A stretch of DNA of 27,091 nucleotides from CAZZCP01 sp964653235 (GTDB lineage Bacteria; Bdellovibrionota; Bdellovibrionia; Bdellovibrionales; UBA840), in assembly GCA_964653235.1 (NCBI GenBank), contig CAZZCP010000028.1:1-27091 (forward strand), in the 5' to 3' direction. The position numbers and the translations under genes were made by a program. Of this stretch, positions 24,828-27,091 are shown in pieces; positions within the stretch are counted from its first letter, which is position 1; the number at the start of each line of letters is the position of its first letter. A model generated the notes under the pieces. The model saw only the letters and a program-made list of their open reading frames with translations, was not told where the DNA came from and ran no database searches.

Positions 24828-25696
24828 GGCTACCCCCTGAAATACTGCAAAAAGTTAAGCTTCTCGAACTCAACACCAGAAAACTGGTAAACAATATTTT
24901 TACCGGAGAATATCATTCTGCTTTTAAAGGCCAAGGGATGACTTTTTCTGAGTTTCGAGAGTATGTCCCCGGTGATCCAGTTCGTGACATCTCATGGAAC
25001 ATTACAGCTCGAACAGGTAAAGCACATATCAAACTCTATGATGAAGAACGAGAACTTACCATGATGCTCTTGGTAGATGTAAGTGGCTCGGGTGATTTTG
25101 GTAGTGGTCAATACTGCAAAGGAGAGATGATTGTTCATCTTGCGGCTCTGCTTGGCTATAGTGCTGTTAAAAACGGAGACCATGTTGGGCTCTTGCTTTG
25201 TAGTGATCAAGTGGAGCATTTTGTTCCACCCAAGAAAGGCCAGGCCCAAGTACATCGAATTCTTCGAGATCTTTTGTTTAAAGAGCCCGTAAGCCGAAAA
25301 ACAAATTTGTCTGTAGGCTTAGATCACCTTAGAGGGGTCTTAAAAAAGAAAGCGACGATTTTTGTTTTAAGTGATTTTTTTGATGAAAACTACGAAAACA
25401 GTCTAAAACCATTGGCAAAGAAACACGATGTAACAGCAATTGTTGTTGAAGACAAACGAGAGAGAGAGCTTCCTAATATTGGTATCGTTGAAGTCGAAGA
25501 TGCTGAAACAGGAGAAGTGTTTCTTTTAGATACTTCTGATCGCACGCTTGCACGTGAGTTCGTTCGTCAAGCCGAATTGAGATCAGAGAATAGAAAAAAA
25601 GCCTTGCAGAGATCTGGAGTCAATGTGATCGAGATCACTGATGATAGTAAATATGTAGATGCTTTGATTGCCTATTTTCAGAGGAGACATCGGTAA
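24824..25696 (+). CDS. DUF58 protein with vWA-like domain
   Basis: A 290-residue protein starting at TTG 24824, which overlaps the moxR stop and follows GAGGT. The conserved opening is FTGEYHSAFKGQGMTFSEFREY, then VPGDPVRDISWNITARTGKAHIKLYDEERELT. A vWA-like domain begins at MLLVDVSGSGDF; the metal site residues Asp85, Ser87 and Ser89 are present. It has no transmembrane segment. Proteins of this type are the usual partner encoded next to MoxR in Bat-type gene clusters. Confidence 0.9.
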   Translation: MRLPPEILQKVKLLELNTRKLVNNIFTGEYHSAFKGQGMTFSEFREYVPGDPVRDISWNITARTGKAHIKLYDEERELTMMLLVDVSGSGDFGSGQYCKGEMIVHLAALLGYSAVKNGDHVGLLLCSDQVEHFVPPKKGQAQVHRILRDLLFKEPVSRKTNLSVGLDHLRGVLKKKATIFVLSDFFDENYENSLKPLAKKHDVTAIVVEDKRERELPNIGIVEVEDAETGEVFLLDTSDRTLAREFVRQAELRSENRKKALQRSGVNVIEITDDSKYVDALIAYFQRRHR

Positions 25697-26170
25697 TGAC
25701 TCCTGAACAATTCAAACAGGTTTCAGAGCTATCGCCAAAATGGCAATGTGAAGTAGATCAGAAACCACTCGATAAAATTGAAGAGATTTATAAGTCAGAG
25801 AAGAAAGCGCCAGAGAAGATTCCGACGAAACTTACAGTGGGGCAAAAGTTTTTAGTGACTTGTAGAGGAGAAGCTCAGGTTATCGACCCGGTAAAAGCCA
25901 AAATTTATCATTCGAGCAAACAAAACTCACCGGCTCAAGATTTTATTTTAAAAAAGTTTGAAAACAAAGTTTGGGATGCAAAGCAAATTCAGTTTGTGGC
26001 TGCAAGTTATTTACCCGCAAAAATAAATGCTCCCGTTTTAATTGGAGATGGTGAAAACTATATATTTATTGAGAATATAGAATTTGAGCTGGAGTCAGTC
26101 GTTGAGCAACAAGACATTCAACTTGGGCAACAGCAACAAGAAAATCCCGAATATCCTGCTTTTGGCGGCA
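25696..26170 (+). CDS. Hypothetical protein of the MoxR/DUF58 operon, 3' end lost at junction
   Basis: The ATG overlaps the stop of the DUF58 gene (TAATG). About 158 residues of bacterial-looking sequence follow (MTPEQFKQVSELSPKWQCEV... to ...ENPEYPAFGGM). It has a beta-rich section (KFLVTCRGEAQVIDP, APVLIGDGENYIFIENIEFELESV). In Bat-type operons the gene after DUF58 often encodes a membrane-anchored partner; the anchor would lie in the missing part. The frame stays open to 26361 but the residues after about 158 (HKHGLPPFLYRKHWKARLTR...) look like unrelated DNA read through. The exact break is uncertain by 20 bp or so. Confidence 0.6.
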
Positions 26171-26499
26171 TGAAGATGCACAAGCACGGCTTGCCGCCGT
26201 TCTTGTATCGGAAGCACTGGAAAGCACGATTGACTCGATTCGATTCTTTTCGTTCGGTTCAATTCCAGAGAATCGAATCGTGCCAGTACCCAAAGCATAT
26301 ACAAAATAAGTGTACTATAATTAGTTATCTGGCGTCAGTTATATCTCTCTCGCTCATTTAAAATTATGATAACGTTTACTGTACAGTACTCCAGCGATGC
26401 TGAAGGTTCCCGGCAAGCAAGCTCAGCCCAAGAGTCGACACTTCTATTATCTGTGGCAACAATTGCAAAATACTAGTAAGACAATAATATAATTCAACC
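26171..26499. other. Eukaryote-like non-coding DNA after the junction
   Basis: No bacterial gene is seen here. The stretch has an imperfect inverted repeat (about 26216-26249 with 26263-26287) and a small pair GGCGGCA / TGCCGCC (26164-26170, 26192-26198). It leads to an ATG in the context ACCATGT. I read it as the 5' flank of a eukaryotic gene joined to the bacterial contig; the boundary position is approximate. Confidence 0.5.
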
Positions 26500-27091
26500 A
26501 TGTCGTCAAATGAAGTCTCCGCAACCAACAAGCTATCCTTGACACCGTTGGTTACACCGCCTAGTGCCGCAAAGCGAAAGAGAGAGGACGACCAGGATAA
26601 GAGCAACAATAATGAGAACCGCCTCCTCAATCATCAGACTACACAGGGAAAGCTCGATCTTTCGGACGATGCCGATTCTCTATCCTCCAGCAGCAGTGGT
26701 AGCGACGACAACAGCAACTCCAACAAAGCATCATCATTATCTCGACCTATCCAGAAGAATCCAATTCGCTTGGTTTCTGGAGAAGATACTTCTACAAGTC
26801 TTACTACGGAAGATGATGACACCGCCAGCAACCGCCAGCAACAGCAACGGCAACCGACCGGCATCGCCGATTCCCCTATCCCAGATGCTGACCCAGCCCG
26901 TCGACTATACCCAAGATTTCTCCTCTGGACTCGATTAACCCAAGCAACCACCCTTGCTTGCAACCTTGCTTGATATCAATGATGCTACCAACAAGATTGA
27001 GATTCGGAGTGAGACTGTCACCATTGGTAGATCGAGCAGTTGTGACATTACCATTTCGCAGCTTCAAGTGAACCGAAAGCAGGCTTCGTTA
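26500..27091 (+). CDS. Eukaryote-like FHA-domain protein, 3' partial, frame change unresolved
   Basis: ATG 26500 opens a low-complexity N-terminus: a basic NLS-like KRKRE stretch, Asn/Ser-rich runs (DSLSSSSSGSDDNSNSN), acidic and poly-Gln patches. This composition is typical of eukaryotic nuclear proteins and unlike the rest of the window. Near the edge another frame reads LLDINDATNKIEI, then SETVTIGRSSSCDITIS and QLQVNRKQASL, the first half of an FHA domain (the GR motif is kept; the usual S-R-x-H is N-R-K-Q). The first frame stops at 26973 and the FHA frame has a stop at 26936-26938. One or more introns or a sequencing indel must therefore join them; GT...AG pairs at 26773-26812 and 26900-26944 would give an open path but are very short. 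The organism is not determined. Confidence 0.5.

Noticed and set aside
26634..27067. Minus-strand open frames in the right-end region
   Set aside because: They are complements of the Ser/Gln-rich coding stretch (poly-Ser/Leu and Cys/Arg runs) and carry no domain.
1..27091. CRISPR arrays, transposases, integrases, phage genes, rRNA
   Set aside because: I searched by eye on both strands and found no repeat-spacer pattern, recombinase motif or rRNA sequence.

Overview
The window is a bacterial chromosome segment (1 to about 26,170) joined at its right end to about 0.9 kb of eukaryote-like DNA (about 26,170 to 27,091). The bacterial part is moderately AT-rich, tightly packed and rich in signalling proteins. 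It carries sensor kinases, a cNMP-binding/EAL protein, a receiver-TPR protein, SpoVG, a DUF1844 protein and a MoxR/DUF58 pair. That gene content suggests a Bdellovibrionota-like or other deltaproteobacterial-type lineage. This assignment is an inference from gene content, not from a marker gene.

Layout. 1-1690 (+): the end of a membrane histidine kinase and an alpha/beta hydrolase. 1842-4745 (+): a DUF5996-like gene with an internal stop, a Rieske-glutamate synthase-like flavoprotein, and two small overlapping genes. 9431-4886 (-): a signalling run of receiver-TPR protein, cNMP/EAL phosphodiesterase, UPF0045 protein and hybrid histidine kinase. 9923-9538 (-): two very small membrane ORFs. 10069-12349 (+): a frameshifted NAD-dependent epimerase and a NupC-type nucleoside transporter. 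12464-13327 (+): an ankyrin lipoprotein ending at a strong palindromic terminator. 15753-13408 (-): a penicillin-acylase-family Ntn hydrolase, divergent from a TetR regulator and a metallo-beta-lactamase-fold hydrolase (16076-17595, +). 17757-19132 (+): an intact DUF4331 gene and a broken one. 19638-19342 (-): spoVG. 19860-19934 (+): tRNA-Gln(UUG). 23728-19972 (-): a degenerate M48 peptidase, a DUF1844 protein, an HtrA protease and a GT2/GT21-like glycosyltransferase. 23835 to about 26,170 (+): MoxR ATPase, DUF58 protein and a third gene cut off by the junction.

The most notable signals are these. A perfect 24-bp inverted repeat encloses 129 bp between the acylase and TetR genes; that segment also holds a TetR-like operator, so it is a candidate invertible or otherwise structured control region. 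The chimeric bacterial/eukaryotic junction affects how the whole contig should be read. Three genes carry disruptions (one nonsense, two frame breaks), which may be true decay or base-calling errors. An M48 homologue has lost two of its three zinc ligands, and a receiver domain has Glu in place of the phosphoacceptor Asp. No CRISPR array, transposase, integrase or rRNA gene is visible.
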